64,000 nucleotides of DNA from a virus. The translations under genes and the position numbers were made by a program. This document shows positions 17,439 through 30,000 of this stretch, piece after piece. The notes beneath the pieces are model-generated. The model saw only the letters and a program-made list of their open reading frames with translations, was not told the DNA's origin and ran no database searches. The stretch is from IMG/VR virus record IMGVR_UViG_3300018077_000007, positions 20,524-84,523 of that record; one strand, written 5' to 3'. The first letter of the stretch is position 1; every line of letters starts with the position of its first letter.

Positions 17439-17700
17439 TCAACTATCCCGAAGGCTCCGCCTCTGGGGTTCTCTCCTGATCGCGGGATTCTGCGCCTTTT
17501 CCCCAGTGGGGGCTCTCGCTCAACCCCCGCCGTTGTCCTGTGAGGACCAACTCCGCACCGTGCGGGTCTATGCCGACACGCTCAGCAACGTCCGCCAGCG
17601 GATCGAACTGGACGCCGCCCAAACGATTGCGACGCTGTTGAAGCGGATCGAGCAACTTCAGGCGGAAGTCACGGCCCTGAAAGGCACGAAAAAGGAGTAG
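17431..17700 (+). CDS. Small exported coiled-coil protein
   Basis: 89 residues. Signal peptide ([20 protein letters not shown], then ALAQ) and a helical mature part with heptads ([20 protein letters not shown]). It could be a periplasmic or chaperone-like partner of the fibre, or a spanin-like subunit. Starts inside the fibre stop (8-nt overlap). Confidence 0.65.
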   Translation: MNSQLSRRLRLWGSLLIAGFCAFSPVGALAQPPPLSCEDQLRTVRVYADTLSNVRQRIELDAAQTIATLLKRIEQLQAEVTALKGTKKE

Positions 17701-17704
17701 CGGG

Positions 17705-19297
17705 GTGGCCAACGAAGACATCGGCTTCACCGACTACACCGACTGGAGTTGGCTCCAAGCCCTGGGGTTTGAGGACTTCCGGTTCCCCGAGACGCAGTAC
17801 GGGGTCTCGCCCGTTGACTTCCGTCCGGCCCTCGGCGATCAGGTGTTCGAAGATCCGTTCGGGCCGCCGGTTCAGCCCGCGTTCGAGATCACGCCAGAAT
17901 TTCAGAGTCTCCTTCAGAACGTGCCTCCCGAAGATTTACGGGATTGGGGCGTGGATACCACGACGGGGCAAATTGTCGATACAAAGACCGGGAAGTCGCC
18001 GGAGAGCCTCAGCGCCCGAGATGCGGCCATCATTGCCGCCGTTCAGAAGCAACCGACCTGGCAGGATCGGCTCTTACAGTTTGGCATTCCCACGGCGGCG
18101 GCGCTCGCGGGAACTGGGGTGGCCCGGCTCATCACGGGCGGTCCCACGACGGTCAAACTCCCCGAACTCACCGGGCCGGGGCCGGTCGCCACGGCGGGGC
18201 AGAACACGCTCCTGACGGCCCTGACCTCGCCGGCTCTCCGAAACGCCCTGACGCTCGCGCAAGGGGGTGATGGGACCTGGAGCCTTCCCGGAACGCCGGG
18301 GATGCCGAGTGCCACGGGCGGGCAAGATTTGGAACGCCTGATCCGATCGGCCCTCACGGGTCAGCGCACCATTGCCGATCTGGCGACCGCCGCCGCAGGC
18401 CGAGAATTCGGGGCCGCCGAAGAAGAAGCCCCGCTCCAGCGGCTCTACCGGCTGGCGGCGCTGGCCCAACTGCCCGCGTTCATGGCCCGCCCCGGCCAAG
18501 CCGATGCCATGGCCCCGCTGCTCCAGGCGTATGCGGCGGCGAATCTGCCGCCCGCCGGGCCGATGACCGATCCCACGACGGCGGCGTTGACGGCTGAACT
18601 GGAAGCGGCCTTTGCGGGCAAACTCGATCCTGAAACGGAACGCCGGATTGCCGAAGCGCGGACCTCGCTACGCAACACCTTGGCGGCCCAACTCTTGATC
18701 AATCCTGGCGATGTCGAGTTGACGACGCCGGGGGCACAGCGCATGGCGGAATTCGAGCGCAATGCCGAGGAACTCCGGGGGGGCCAGCGGCGCCAGACGA
18801 TTTCGACCCTCGCGCCCATCGAGCAGCAGCGGCGGCAATTCAACGTGACGACGCCACTGCTGACCCGGATGCAAAATCTGGGGCTGCTGCTGCCGGAGGA
18901 ACGGATTCGGACCCTGTCGGACGACGAGCGGCGCCGGGTCGGGTTGGCCGAACAACTCACGTTCTCAGGGCTCGGGCGGATCAATCCCGCCACCACCGCC
19001 GGCACGCTCTCGAACCTGCTGCCGATCTCCCCCCTGCTCGGGATTCAGCAGACCGATGCCGACCGGCAACTCCAGAATGCGCTCCGGGTGCAGGCGGCGC
19101 TCTCGGGGTTCCAGGCCGAGACGCAGGGGAACCGCGATCTGGCGACGGCCATCAACCAAGCCTTCGGGATCGGGGCTTCGGCCCTCGCGCCCCGCGCCTC
19201 GTCAACCATGGACCTCTTGCCGCTGATGTTGGCGGGGGGCATGATGAGCCGCACTCCCGGCACTCCGCTCAGCGCAGAGTCCCTGATGGTGGGCTAA
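17705..19297 (+). CDS. Putative internal virion protein
   Basis: 530 residues from GTG 17705. Acidic N-terminus, one possible membrane-interacting segment (LLQFGIPTAAALAGTGVARL), then long Ala/Leu/Arg-rich helices. Lies between the fibre gene and the 565- and 4,968-codon genes, the position where podovirus-like phages carry ejected core proteins. No direct family match recognised. Confidence 0.6.
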   Translation: MANEDIGFTDYTDWSWLQALGFEDFRFPETQYGVSPVDFRPALGDQVFEDPFGPPVQPAFEITPEFQSLLQNVPPEDLRDWGVDTTTGQIVDTKTGKSPESLSARDAAIIAAVQKQPTWQDRLLQFGIPTAAALAGTGVARLITGGPTTVKLPELTGPGPVATAGQNTLLTALTSPALRNALTLAQGGDGTWSLPGTPGMPSATGGQDLERLIRSALTGQRTIADLATAAAGREFGAAEEEAPLQRLYRLAALAQLPAFMARPGQADAMAPLLQAYAAANLPPAGPMTDPTTAALTAELEAAFAGKLDPETERRIAEARTSLRNTLAAQLLINPGDVELTTPGAQRMAEFERNAEELRGGQRRQTISTLAPIEQQRRQFNVTTPLLTRMQNLGLLLPEERIRTLSDDERRRVGLAEQLTFSGLGRINPATTAGTLSNLLPISPLLGIQQTDADRQLQNALRVQAALSGFQAETQGNRDLATAINQAFGIGASALAPRASSTMDLLPLMLAGGMMSRTPGTPLSAESLMVG

Positions 19298-19301
19298 TTC
19301 C

Positions 19302-20999
19302 GTGGCCATCACCTTTGCGGCCCCCGCACCCACCGGGGCAGGGCTCTCGGCCTTCCTGGACGCCTACCTCAAGGGCCGGGGGGTTAAGCGGGAGGAAGAG
19401 AGCGACGAGCTCCGCCGCACCCTCGCGGCCATGCAGCTCCTTCAGGCTGGCCAGGCGTATCAGGCGGGCGAGCGCACGACTGCCGAACAAGCCCTCGTGC
19501 CAGAAGCGATTCAGCGGGCTCTCGCTGTGCCGGAGCGCACCACGGCGCTCCCGGCGACCGGCATCCCGGGCACCGAAGCCGTGCCCCAGGTCTCGGAATA
19601 CCCCGGCTATGCCGCGCCCGCCGAGATGCCAGGGCGCACCGTTCCGCTTGGACGCACCCCCGCCGATGTGCTGTCCGCCTTGCAGCCTGAGCAGATGGTG
19701 GCGTTGCTGAAACACGCGCCCGGCGTGCTCCCCGCGATGGGGCTCCAGAGCGAGGAACAGATCCGCCAGCGGGAACGCCGGGAGCAAGGCCGCCAGAAGA
19801 TGCGCACCCTCTATGCGCAAATTCAAGACCTGGGGAAGTCCCGCCGGTGGATTGACGAGCTGGACAAGGAAATCGAGGGGATGGGGGTTCTCCTGGAGAT
19901 GGCCGACACTCCCGAGCAAATGGCGGGGGTGCAGGGCGAGCGCCGCAAGCTGTTGGTGACTCGGAAAACCCTCGAAGATGACGAGATTGAGCGCACGCTT
20001 GGCCCGCAGGAGAAAACGCGCATCTGGGAGGCCGTGGAGACCGCGCGGGTCGCCAAACTCAAGGGCACAGATGTGGCCCCCGCCATGAGTGCGTTGCACC
20101 AAGCGATCGGCACCGCCACGACAAAATTCGGGCGGGCCGAGGGGGAGAAGATCACGGATCGCATGTCGAAGAAACTCCTCGATGATCTCGTGGAGGACCC
20201 GACCGAGCGCGAGTTTCATCGGGCCGTCTGGACCGACGTGCGGGGGCGGCTCACGGCGAATGAACCCTGGTCCCCGGCGCTCTGGGCCAAGTCGGCGCGC
20301 GCCGTGATCGCAGCGGACCCGCAGCGGTACGGGGCGATGGGGTTCACCCTCCTCCAACATAAAACGGTCCCTGACTGGTTCAAGGAGGCATTCTTTGCGG
20401 GGGCGGGCACCGTGCCGGGACTGACGGACAAGGGACTCCCGCCAGAGATCCATGTCGGGAAGATCCAAGAGGAAGACGAGGCCCGTCGGCAAGGTCGGTT
20501 GCCGACGTTGCAGGGCACGATTCAGAAAGCGCAAGCCTGGGTGCAGGGAAAGGCCACCCGCGATCCGGTGGCCTTGGCGCAATTGCGCCAGATCACGCAG
20601 GGGCAAGTCGATCAGGCCCAGCGGGATGTGCGCGACGCCGAACGCCATTTGGTCGAGGCTCAGAAGGAAGGCTTCCGGATGAGGGACTTCCTGCCAGGAC
20701 TGGAAGCGAAAGTGACGGCCGCGAATGAAGTCGTCAAAGCGCGGGTCGCTGACCTGAAAGCGGTCGAGCAAATGGTGGTGGCGTCGCTGCCGCCGGGCCT
20801 GCGGGAGGTGTATGAAAAAGGCAAACCCGCGCCTGCACCGCCCCCGCCAGACATGAACCAGGTTCGAGCCCGGCAGAAGGCCCTGACCGAGGAGGAACAC
20901 GCGAAGGAAGGGGCCACGCCCGAGAAGATCAAGGCGGCGGTGAAAGCGCGACTGCAACAGGAGTTTCCGACCCTTCCCTCCATATATTTCCCCCGATAA
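19302..20999 (+). CDS. Putative internal virion protein, helical
   Basis: 565 residues from a GTG start 5 nt after the previous stop. Mostly alpha-helical, charged, with coiled-coil stretches (RQRERREQGRQKMRTLYAQI; AKVTAANEVVKARVADLKAV). A Pro tract (PAPAPPPPD) precedes the C-terminal helix. Immediately upstream of the polyvalent giant gene, so probably part of the same ejected complex (inference). Confidence 0.6.
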   Translation: MAITFAAPAPTGAGLSAFLDAYLKGRGVKREEESDELRRTLAAMQLLQAGQAYQAGERTTAEQALVPEAIQRALAVPERTTALPATGIPGTEAVPQVSEYPGYAAPAEMPGRTVPLGRTPADVLSALQPEQMVALLKHAPGVLPAMGLQSEEQIRQRERREQGRQKMRTLYAQIQDLGKSRRWIDELDKEIEGMGVLLEMADTPEQMAGVQGERRKLLVTRKTLEDDEIERTLGPQEKTRIWEAVETARVAKLKGTDVAPAMSALHQAIGTATTKFGRAEGEKITDRMSKKLLDDLVEDPTEREFHRAVWTDVRGRLTANEPWSPALWAKSARAVIAADPQRYGAMGFTLLQHKTVPDWFKEAFFAGAGTVPGLTDKGLPPEIHVGKIQEEDEARRQGRLPTLQGTIQKAQAWVQGKATRDPVALAQLRQITQGQVDQAQRDVRDAERHLVEAQKEGFRMRDFLPGLEAKVTAANEVVKARVADLKAVEQMVVASLPPGLREVYEKGKPAPAPPPPDMNQVRARQKALTEEEHAKEGATPEKIKAAVKARLQQEFPTLPSIYFPR

Positions 21000-21005
21000 T
21001 TCCCT

Positions 21006-24000
21006 ATGGCGAGTCCGTTTGAGACGGCCCTCGAAGAAGACCTTGCGGAACTCACCGGACACCGCCCCAAGGGGCGCCCGCCCGTCCCGCCCGTCCTTTC
21101 TCCTTTCGAGCGAAATCTCACGGAGGATCTGAAGGCGCTCACCGAAGAGAAACGCACCCGGCTCGCCGAGGAAGCCTTTGGCATTGACCTGGCGGGGCGC
21201 CCCCGGCCCACAATGGAGGAAGTGGCTGGCGTTTCCCCTGCTCAGATCCTTGCCCCCGCCCTTCCGACCTCTCCCGAAGCCGCCGCCGCCCTGAGCCTCC
21301 GCACCGCTCCAGAGCCGGTCATCCCCCCCGTGCCGTCTCACTTGGAGGTGCTCCGTACTCCGCCGGGGCAGCCCGGTCCGGGGATCGCGCCGGTGATCCC
21401 GGCGGGAGCGCCGTTGCCGGGGCGAGTGCAGCCCGTGAGTCGCCCGCCCGCCATGACCGCCGAGATGGCCTTCGCGCAGGCTCCCGAGGCGATGGTTGAG
21501 GCTCCTTCGACCACGCCTGACATCCTGGCGGCGCTTGCGGCACTCCCTCGGGTGGCGCGTCCGACTCTCGAAGAGATGACCCCAGAGGCTAAGTTGCTTC
21601 GGAGCCTCATGGCTCTTCCGTCCGAGGTCTTTGCTCAACAGGGTCCTCCGGCCCCTCCGCCCAAGATCACGCCCTACCAAGCCCCCTCGGTCTTTGAACC
21701 TCCTGAAACCGTGGCGGGTCGGGCAGGCCGAGCGATGGTCTTCGGACTCCGCACTGGAGCAGTCGGGCAATTTGCCCGGTGGCTCAATCAGCAGATCGGC
21801 GAGCAGCTTCCGGGGCCACCGTCCGGTCCCGTGCAGGCCATTGATCCTGACAACGCCTTTGAGCAATTGATTGCACTGGGCACCAGTCTCGGGACCGATT
21901 GGAAGCTCTTCAGCTTTGGCGGCAAGGTCGGCATGGAAGCCATGTCCCGCGTGCTCAACGGTATCGGAGCTGGGATGACGAAGCGGGGCGTCGCGGCAGG
22001 GCTTACCGAGGCCGAGGCCCGTGCTGCGGCCCAGCAGGTGCTTCGGGAGAATCCGGTGGTCCAAATGCTCACCGGGGCTGCGGTGGGGGCCAGCGCCCTC
22101 GCGATTCCTGGAGCGGCTCGGGAAACAAGTCGAGAACTCGTGACCGGTGAACCCTTGCAACCCGGCAAGATCGCAGCGGCGGCAGGCAAGGAAGCGATCA
22201 TCGGGGGGTTAACCTTTGGGGTCGCTGCCCCGATTGATTCCCGAATCCTCCGGGCTACCGCCCTGATCTTGGGGTTTGGAACATTGCCGCCGATTGTCCA
22301 GGAACAGCGGATGCCCACGGCCCACGACCTCATCAACGCGGGCGTGTCGATTGGACTCATTGAATTAGCCGCCGCCCTGATGGGAGTCAGGAGCGGGTGG
22401 CAGGCACGCCAAGCCAGAGGTGAACCACTTCCCGAACTGGGGCGCGATGTTGTTGGGAACGTGATTTATGACCGAGTTCTCGGCATTTTCAAGCGGAAGG
22501 GAATGTCGGAGAACGAGGCGCGGGCGAGTGCGGATCGCTTGATTCAGGAAACGGTTGGGGTTGCCGCCAAGCCGACACGGGCGACGACCGGTGCCCAGCC
22601 AGCCACACCGGGAGAAGCTGGTTCCCTCGCCCGCCCCCGCGAGGGGTTGACCGAACCCGAAATCGAGTTGGACGTGCTGGAGCGCCGGGCCGCCGAACTG
22701 CACCGCCAGATCGCCGCCGAGGAAGCGGCACCCGCGCCGCCCCCCCCGCCAGCGGCTCCTCCCGCGCCCCTGCCGCCTCCAGCGCCCCGACCTCCTGCCC
22801 TCGTGCCCGTTCCACCGGCTCCCACTGAGATCGCCCCGCCTGTGCCCCCGGTGGCCCCAGGAGCCCCTCTTCCGGCCCCGATTGAGCGCCCTCCGGCCCC
22901 TGTGACATGGGGGGGGTGGCAAGAAACCCCCACAGGGCCACCGTTGGAGTTGTGGACCCTGACCGAGGCCATTCCGGGCCATCCCGATGGTTCGACGGTC
23001 GGCCGGGAGACCTTGGAAGCGGCAGGGTTCACGGTGCCCGAACCTCCAGAGATCCCGCCCCAAGTCCCGGCTCCGACCCGTCCAGCCCCCCAGGTTCCCG
23101 TTCCACCGGCTGGAGTTGCGGGCGCTCCTCCGCCATCCGTTCCTGAAACTGCCCCGGGGGCAGAATTGCCACCTGAGACTCCACGTGGAACATTACCCAC
23201 CGAAGGATTCACGCGGGTTGGCGCTGCCGAATACGGGGACCTGCCGAAGGAAGGGCGCTCCATCTACAACCCGACCGGACTCCGTGGGCGCGTCGTCGGA
23301 TCGGATGCGGAGAACTTCTACGTGAGTCGGCTCGCTGGATCCGTCGCCTGGGTGGATAAATACCCCCGACAACTGATCGAAGACACGCAAGCCTACTTTA
23401 CCGAAGGCGCTGCCGTCCAGACCCCCTATGGCCCCGCCACCCTCGTCACGCCACCGGCCCGCGATGACCGGGGCATGGTGATGGTGACGGTGCGCTGGCC
23501 GGCGGGCATTCCAGCAGAAGTGTCCGACCGCCTGGGCGCATCGGCGCTCTTGGATGCCCCGGTCTTCCAGGGGCGTCCCGAAATGCAGGCTGATTGGGTC
23601 GGCTGGCGAACCGTGCGCCCCGGCTATCCCTCGGTGGGGCAATGGAAGCTCCGGCAACCTATCAAGGGGCATGAGAGCGGGGAAGTCGTCACCGCCTTAG
23701 CTATTCGGGATGCAGGATTCCGGGCACCGATTCCTCCAGAAGCCCCGCCGGCTCCCCCCACCGCTCCCAAGGCCCCCGTTGCCCCGGTGCCGCCACCGCC
23801 GAAACCGCCCCGACCAGGAAAACGCCTTCTCAGGCCAGATCAACTCAGCGATTTTCGTCCCGGCATTGACCGGGTGGAACGGCGCGGAGATCGCACCTTT
23901 GTGGTGGACTCCCTCGGGGAACGGGCACCCGTTGAAGTGCAATCGGATGTCGTGATTCCAGAGATCGAAACTCGGCTCCGCGCCCAACGTACCCAACCTG

Positions 24001-27000
24001 CGTTGCGCAACCGAGCCATTCAAGCAATTCGACAAACCCCGTTCCTTTCACCAGAAGGAAAGGCCGAGCGTCTTCGGATTCTTGAAGAGCCAGAGGAACT
24101 TCCAGCCCCAGAAGCGGCACCTCCGGTCACGCCGACAGTACAGCCGACCCCGCCTCCTTCGGGGGTGATCCCGGTCCCCCGCCCGACCGACTATCGGCTG
24201 GTTCAACGGCTCCCAACCGATCCCGTCACCATTCAGATGCGGGAACCGACCGGGCGCTGGACCACGGCCACCACCGTTGATGATGTCCCGGCCGCTGAAG
24301 AATGGGTGAGGGCCTGGGGAGGAACGATTATCCGGCGTACCCTGCCACCCCCGCCCCTTACCGCTGGCTCCCGCGTCCGGCTCAAGGATGGGCGGGACGG
24401 GACGGTCGAAAGCCTCAAGGGCGGCGTGGCCCGCGTGAAACTGCCCTCGGGGCAGAAGGTGAACGCCCCGCTGCGGTCGCTGACGCCGAAAGAACCCGAG
24501 ATTGCCGTCCCTGCCGCCCCACCGCCCACCCCAACCCTGGAAGAAGGGCAGCGACAAGGAACCCTCGTCCCAATTGAGCCTGCCACCACCAAGGCGATTT
24601 CGGATCAGGTCAGCGAGTACCTGAAACGGCTAGAGCAGGTTGAAGGGACGCTAGAGCCCGAAGAGATCGCCGAGGGCCAGGTGTTACTGACTCGGGTGCA
24701 GGATCATCTGGATGAACTGCCCGCCGCCGCCCTGTCCCAACGAGCCGATATGCGGGCGGCGGAAGAAAAACTCCGGCTTCCAGCCGAACAGGGAACTCGG
24801 CCGGAATACGTTGGGCCGACTCGCCCGCCTCCTTCACCGCCCGAACCGCCGAAGCCCATTGATCTTGACCGCCTCGGGCCATCCATGCGGCGAGCTGAGA
24901 TTCGCGGCGCGAAGGTCGGGCAGGCTGTCACGTTTCGAGGAGAGACCTGGGCGCTGGCGAAATCGGGATACTGGACGCATGGTGGTGAGACCCTGGCGAC
25001 CCAGGCCCTCGTCTCACATTTCGAGTCGATGAGTCGCCAACCGGCTCCGATCCCGCCAGTTCCGCCAACCGAGGTTCTTCCCTCTGGGCGTGTGCAACTG
25101 GCCGATGGGCGTCAAGGAACCGTCGTCGGACGGTCCGAAGGTCTTGCCCCCTGGAAAGGAATCATCACGCGGGTTCGGCTCGACGACGGAACGGAGGTGA
25201 ACGTTCGGACCGACCGCTTGACTTCTGTGCCAGCCGCGCCCACACTGGCTGGTGAGGAGGGTGGCCGTGCCGTTATCCCACCACGAGAACCCGAACGTCC
25301 CGCCGAGTCTCGCGGCCCAGATCGAAGACCACTGGCGGAAGTATCGCCCGAACCTAGTCCGCGCCCTAGAGGCGGACAGCCAGTTGAAGGACTCGGTGGA
25401 GGAGGCCGCGCTCCTGACCGTGGAGGCGCTGGACGACCTGCTGGAGAAACGGGTGCCATACAACCAAGCGTGGGAGGCCGTCCGCCACGAGTGGGCGTTC
25501 CTGCCGGCGGAAGACGAGGTGCCCGACCTGCCCCTTCCGTTCCTACCAATCTCGATTACCGCTTCACCCCAGACGACGCCGCCCGCATCGTAAGCGGCGG
25601 TCCTAAAGAGCGCGTTCGCCGCAACCTCGATAGCATCCGGCTCCTCAAAGAGATTGAGGCGGCTGGGCGCCCCGCCACCCCCGAAGAACAGCAAACCCTG
25701 GCTGCTTACGTTGGGTGGGGACCCTTCAAACAAATCTTTGAGCGCTACTGGGATCCGAAATGGGCCGATCTCTACCAAGAGATCAAGGACACCCTCACCG
25801 AGGACGAATACGAAGCCGCCCGCGCCTCCAGCCTGAACGCCTTCTATACCACGCCGGGAGTGGTAGAAGCGATGTGGGGCGCAGTCAAGCAGTTCGGACT
25901 ACCGGGTGGTCCCGCAACCCGCATCCTTGAACCCGCGATGGGGATCGGGTACTTTTTCGGCTTTATGCCCGACACCTTCACGGGGGTCCGGCGCGTCGGC
26001 GTGGAATTGGATCCGATCACGGGCCGGATGGCCACGCTCCTCTTCCCCAGTACCCGCGTCCATGTCCAGGGCTTCGAGACCGTGCCGTTTCCGAAGAACT
26101 TCTTTGATCTGGCGGTCAGCAACGTGCCGTTCGGGGAGTTCGGCGTCCATGACCCAGCTTATCGCCGAGAACCGTTCCTCACGGAGTCGATCCATAACTA
26201 TTTCTTCGCCAAGGCTCTCGATGTGGTCCGGCCTAGTGGCGTCGTCGCGTTCATCACGTCACGCTATACCTTGGATGCACGAAATTCCCGATTTCGCCAA
26301 TGGCTCGCGGATCGGGCGACCTTGTTAGGAGCGGTCCGGCTCCCCGAGACGGCCTTTCAACGCGCCGCTGGCACCGAAGTCGTTACCGACATTCTCTTCT
26401 TCCAGAAGTACCCCTCGGGCACGACCCCGACCTGGGTAGACAGCACCCCGATGCAGGTCAGTGGCGTCACGAAACATGTGAACGCCTATTTCCAGGAGCA
26501 TCCCGAGATGGTCCTGGGCCGGCATGTGGTCGAACGCGGGATGTACGAACCCGAGGCATTAACCGTCAAGCCAACTGGCGATCTCCTTCAACAATTAGCG
26601 GCGGCCCTCGCCGAGTTGCCGGAGGATGTGATCCGATCCGCCGGAATTCCCGTGCGCGACCCCCTCCCTGCCGCCGTGCCAGAACCGCCCGGTGCGGTCA
26701 AAGACGGCGGGTTCTTTCTTGACCAGGGGGCGATCTTCCGTAAGCACGGGACCGAAGCGGTCTCTGCCGACATTCCCGTCGCCCAGATCCCGAAGGTCAC
26801 GGCACTCCTCCACATTCGGGACGCGGCCCGCGAGGTGCTCCGGGCGCAACTCGAAGAGCTTCCTGATGCCGAATGGGAGACGGCCCGCACCCACCTCAAT
26901 CGACTCTACGACATCTTCCTCAAGCGACACGGACCGCTTTCGGCTCGAACGGTCCACCGAGAATTCACGGGCGACCCCGATTTCCCGTTCCTGCTGGCGC

Positions 27001-30000
27001 TCGAAAAGAGTTATGACCCTGACACGAACCGGGCGGAGAAGGCCGACCTCTTCATAAAGCGCACCATCCAGCCGTACCGACCCCCCGAGCGAGCTGAGAC
27101 CCCCCAAGCGGCCCTCCTGATCGCTCTGAACGAAACCGGGCGAGTGGATCTGGCCCGGATGGCGGCGCTGGTCGGGCAGTCTCCAGAAGGCGTCCAGACA
27201 GCCCTGGCCGGGTTGATTTATAAGAACCCTGAAGGCGACTGGGAAACCGCCGAGGAGTATCTCTCGGGCAACGTGCGGGAGAAGCTCCGGGCCGCCGAAG
27301 TCGCCGCGTCCCTAGAGTCTCTGTATCAGCCGAATGTTGAGGCACTTCTCCGCATCCAGCCGACGGATTTAGTCCCAGGTGAGATCGAGGTGCGCCTGGG
27401 ATCGCCGTGGCTCCCGACCGACACGGCGGAAGCCTTTATTGGGCATCTCCTGGGCGCACAGCCGAGTGCCTTCCGCGTGGGTCATCACGCCGCGACGGCC
27501 ACGTGGACCATTGAGGCGCGTGGATACCAAGGCGACCGTGTTCTCCAGAGTGCTGAGAATCTTCGGGTCTGGGGATCGGAGAACTACCGGGCCGTGGAGT
27601 TAATTCGGGATTCCTTGAATGGGGCATTCCCCACGGTTTGGACAAAAGATGCGGATGGAAAGAATGTGGTGGACCAAGACGCCACCCTTGCGGCCCGCGA
27701 CCAGCAAGAGAAAGTGAAGGCCGAGTTTCGGAAGTGGGTGTGGACCGACGAGGACCGGGCCACCGCATTGGCCCAACTCTACAACGAGCAGTTCAATGCC
27801 CTCCGGCTCCGGGAGCACGACGGGCGCCATTTAGAGTTGCCCGGCATGGCCAAGGGGGTACTCCGGGATGGTGATCTCGCCGCCCATCAAAAGAACGCCG
27901 TCTGGCGCATCCTCCAGGGCGGCAATGCGCTCATTGCCCACCACGTCGGATCAGGGAAAACCTATGTGGCCGCCGCCGCAATGATGGAGTTGCGTCGGCT
28001 CGGATTGGCCCGGAAGCCTATGCTGGTGGTGCCGCGAAGTCGGCTGGAAGGCACGGCAGCCGAGTTTCTTCAACTCTATCCCGCCGCCCACCTGCTGGCC
28101 ATCCAGCCGGAAGACTTGACGCCGCAGAAGCGTCCCGAACTGATGAGCCGGATTGCCACCGGCGACTGGGATGCCGTCACGGTGAGCCGAGAGAGCTTCG
28201 AGCGCCTGCCGGTGCGGAACGCGACCCTCGCCACTTTTATTCGGGAACAACTGCAAGAGTTGGAGGACGCGATCCGGGCCGAGAAGGTCGCCGAGGGACG
28301 CAGCCGAAGCCCGCTCATCCGCAAACTCGAAGTCGCCAAAAAGAAGCTGGAACAGAAGCTAAAAGACGCTCTCAAGCCCGAAGCGAAGGATGTTGCAGTA
28401 GCGTTTGAGGAATTAGGGGTCGATGCCCTTTTCGTGGATGAGGCCCAAGCCTATAAGAATCTGCCGGTCCGCACAGCGGCCCGCAACATCGCGGGGATCA
28501 ACACGGCGGAATCCAACCGGGCCTTCGATCTGTTTATGAAGAGTCAATGGCTCCTGCGCCGCAACAACGGGCGGGGACTGATCTTTTTGACGGGGACCCC
28601 GATTACCAACACCATTGCGGAGATGTATACGCTCCAGCGGTTTCTTGATCTTCCGCGTCTCCGGCAGTTGGGGCTGGCCGAGTTCGACGCTTGGCGGGGG
28701 CAGTTTGGCGAGATCGTTCAGAGCGTAGAACTGAACGTTCAGGCGACGGGATACCGGGTCAAGAGCCGGTTTGCCAAGTTTGTGAATCTGCCGGAACTCT
28801 TAACGCTCTATCGCACCGTGGCGGATGTGCAGACTGACGCGATGCTGAAGCTCCCGAAACCGGGGCTGGCGGGGGGCCGGCGCCGGGAGATCGTGACGAC
28901 TCCGCATCCACGGATGCGCGCCTTCCTGGACGAGTTGAACCATCGGGTGGAAGCCATCCAGAAGCGTGTCGTTGAACCGACCGTAGACAATATGCTCAAG
29001 GTAAGCACCGATGGACGGAAAGCCGCCATTGACATGCGGTTGTTCGATCCGACAGCCGGAGACGTGGCTGGGGGGAAAACCAGCCGAGCCGCCGAGGCCA
29101 TCTACGAACAGTGGCACGTCAATCGGGCGATGAAGGGAACCCAACTCGTATTTGTGGACTTTTCAGCCCCGGCGACGGGAGCGTTCTCCGTGCCGACGGA
29201 CCTCCGCAACAAGTTGGTTAAGTTAGGCATTCCGAAGGCCGAGATCGCCTTTATTCAGGACGCGAAGAACGTCAAGGCTCAGGAACAACTCTTCCAGAAT
29301 GTTCGCCGGGGGCGCATTCGGGTGTTGATCGGGTCCACGGAGAAGATGGGGATTGGGGTGAACGTCCAAAACAAGGTGGTGGCCCTCCACCATCTGGATG
29401 CGCCCTGGCGTCCTGCCGATCTGGAACAACGTGAAGGCCGCGCTTTGCGGCCCGGCAACGAAAACGCCGAAGTCGAGGTTCTGCTCTATCTCACTCCCGG
29501 TTCCTTCGATGCCTATATGTGGCAAACCCTGGAGCGCAAGGCTCGGTTCGTCGACCAGATCATGCGGGGCGAAGTCGGAGTGCGGTCGGCGGAGGACATT
29601 GAGGGCCGAGCCTTCACCTACGCGGAGTATAAGGCCCTCGCGTCGGGGAACCCCATCGTGGCCGAAAAGGTCCAGGTGGACGCGGACATTCTGCGGTTGG
29701 GACGCCTCCGCGCCCACCATGACACACAGCAATGGCAGATCCGGCGCGATCTCGCGGGGCTCCCCGTACGCTTGGCCGAGGCCGACAAGCGGGTGACGGC
29801 AATCCAATCCGACATCGGAACCCGCAATCAAGACCGCCCCGCTGAATTCAGCATGACCATCGCGTTGATGCTCCGCACGGAACACCGTGGCACCTTCACC
29901 GATCGAGTCGAAGCGGGTGAGCAACTCTGGAAAATGTTGAATGCGGCTCGTGGAAGCAGCGCGCCAACGAAACTTGGCGAATTTGCTGGCTTTGCCCTCA

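Noticed and set aside
19269-22160. Long antisense frame (963 codons) opposite the internal virion genes
   Set aside because: High-GC shadow: His/Arg/Leu-rich text, no motifs, and the + strand frames are convincing with proper starts. The same applies to other long antisense frames (2286-3326, 13040-14674, 33054-34610, 34611-35681).
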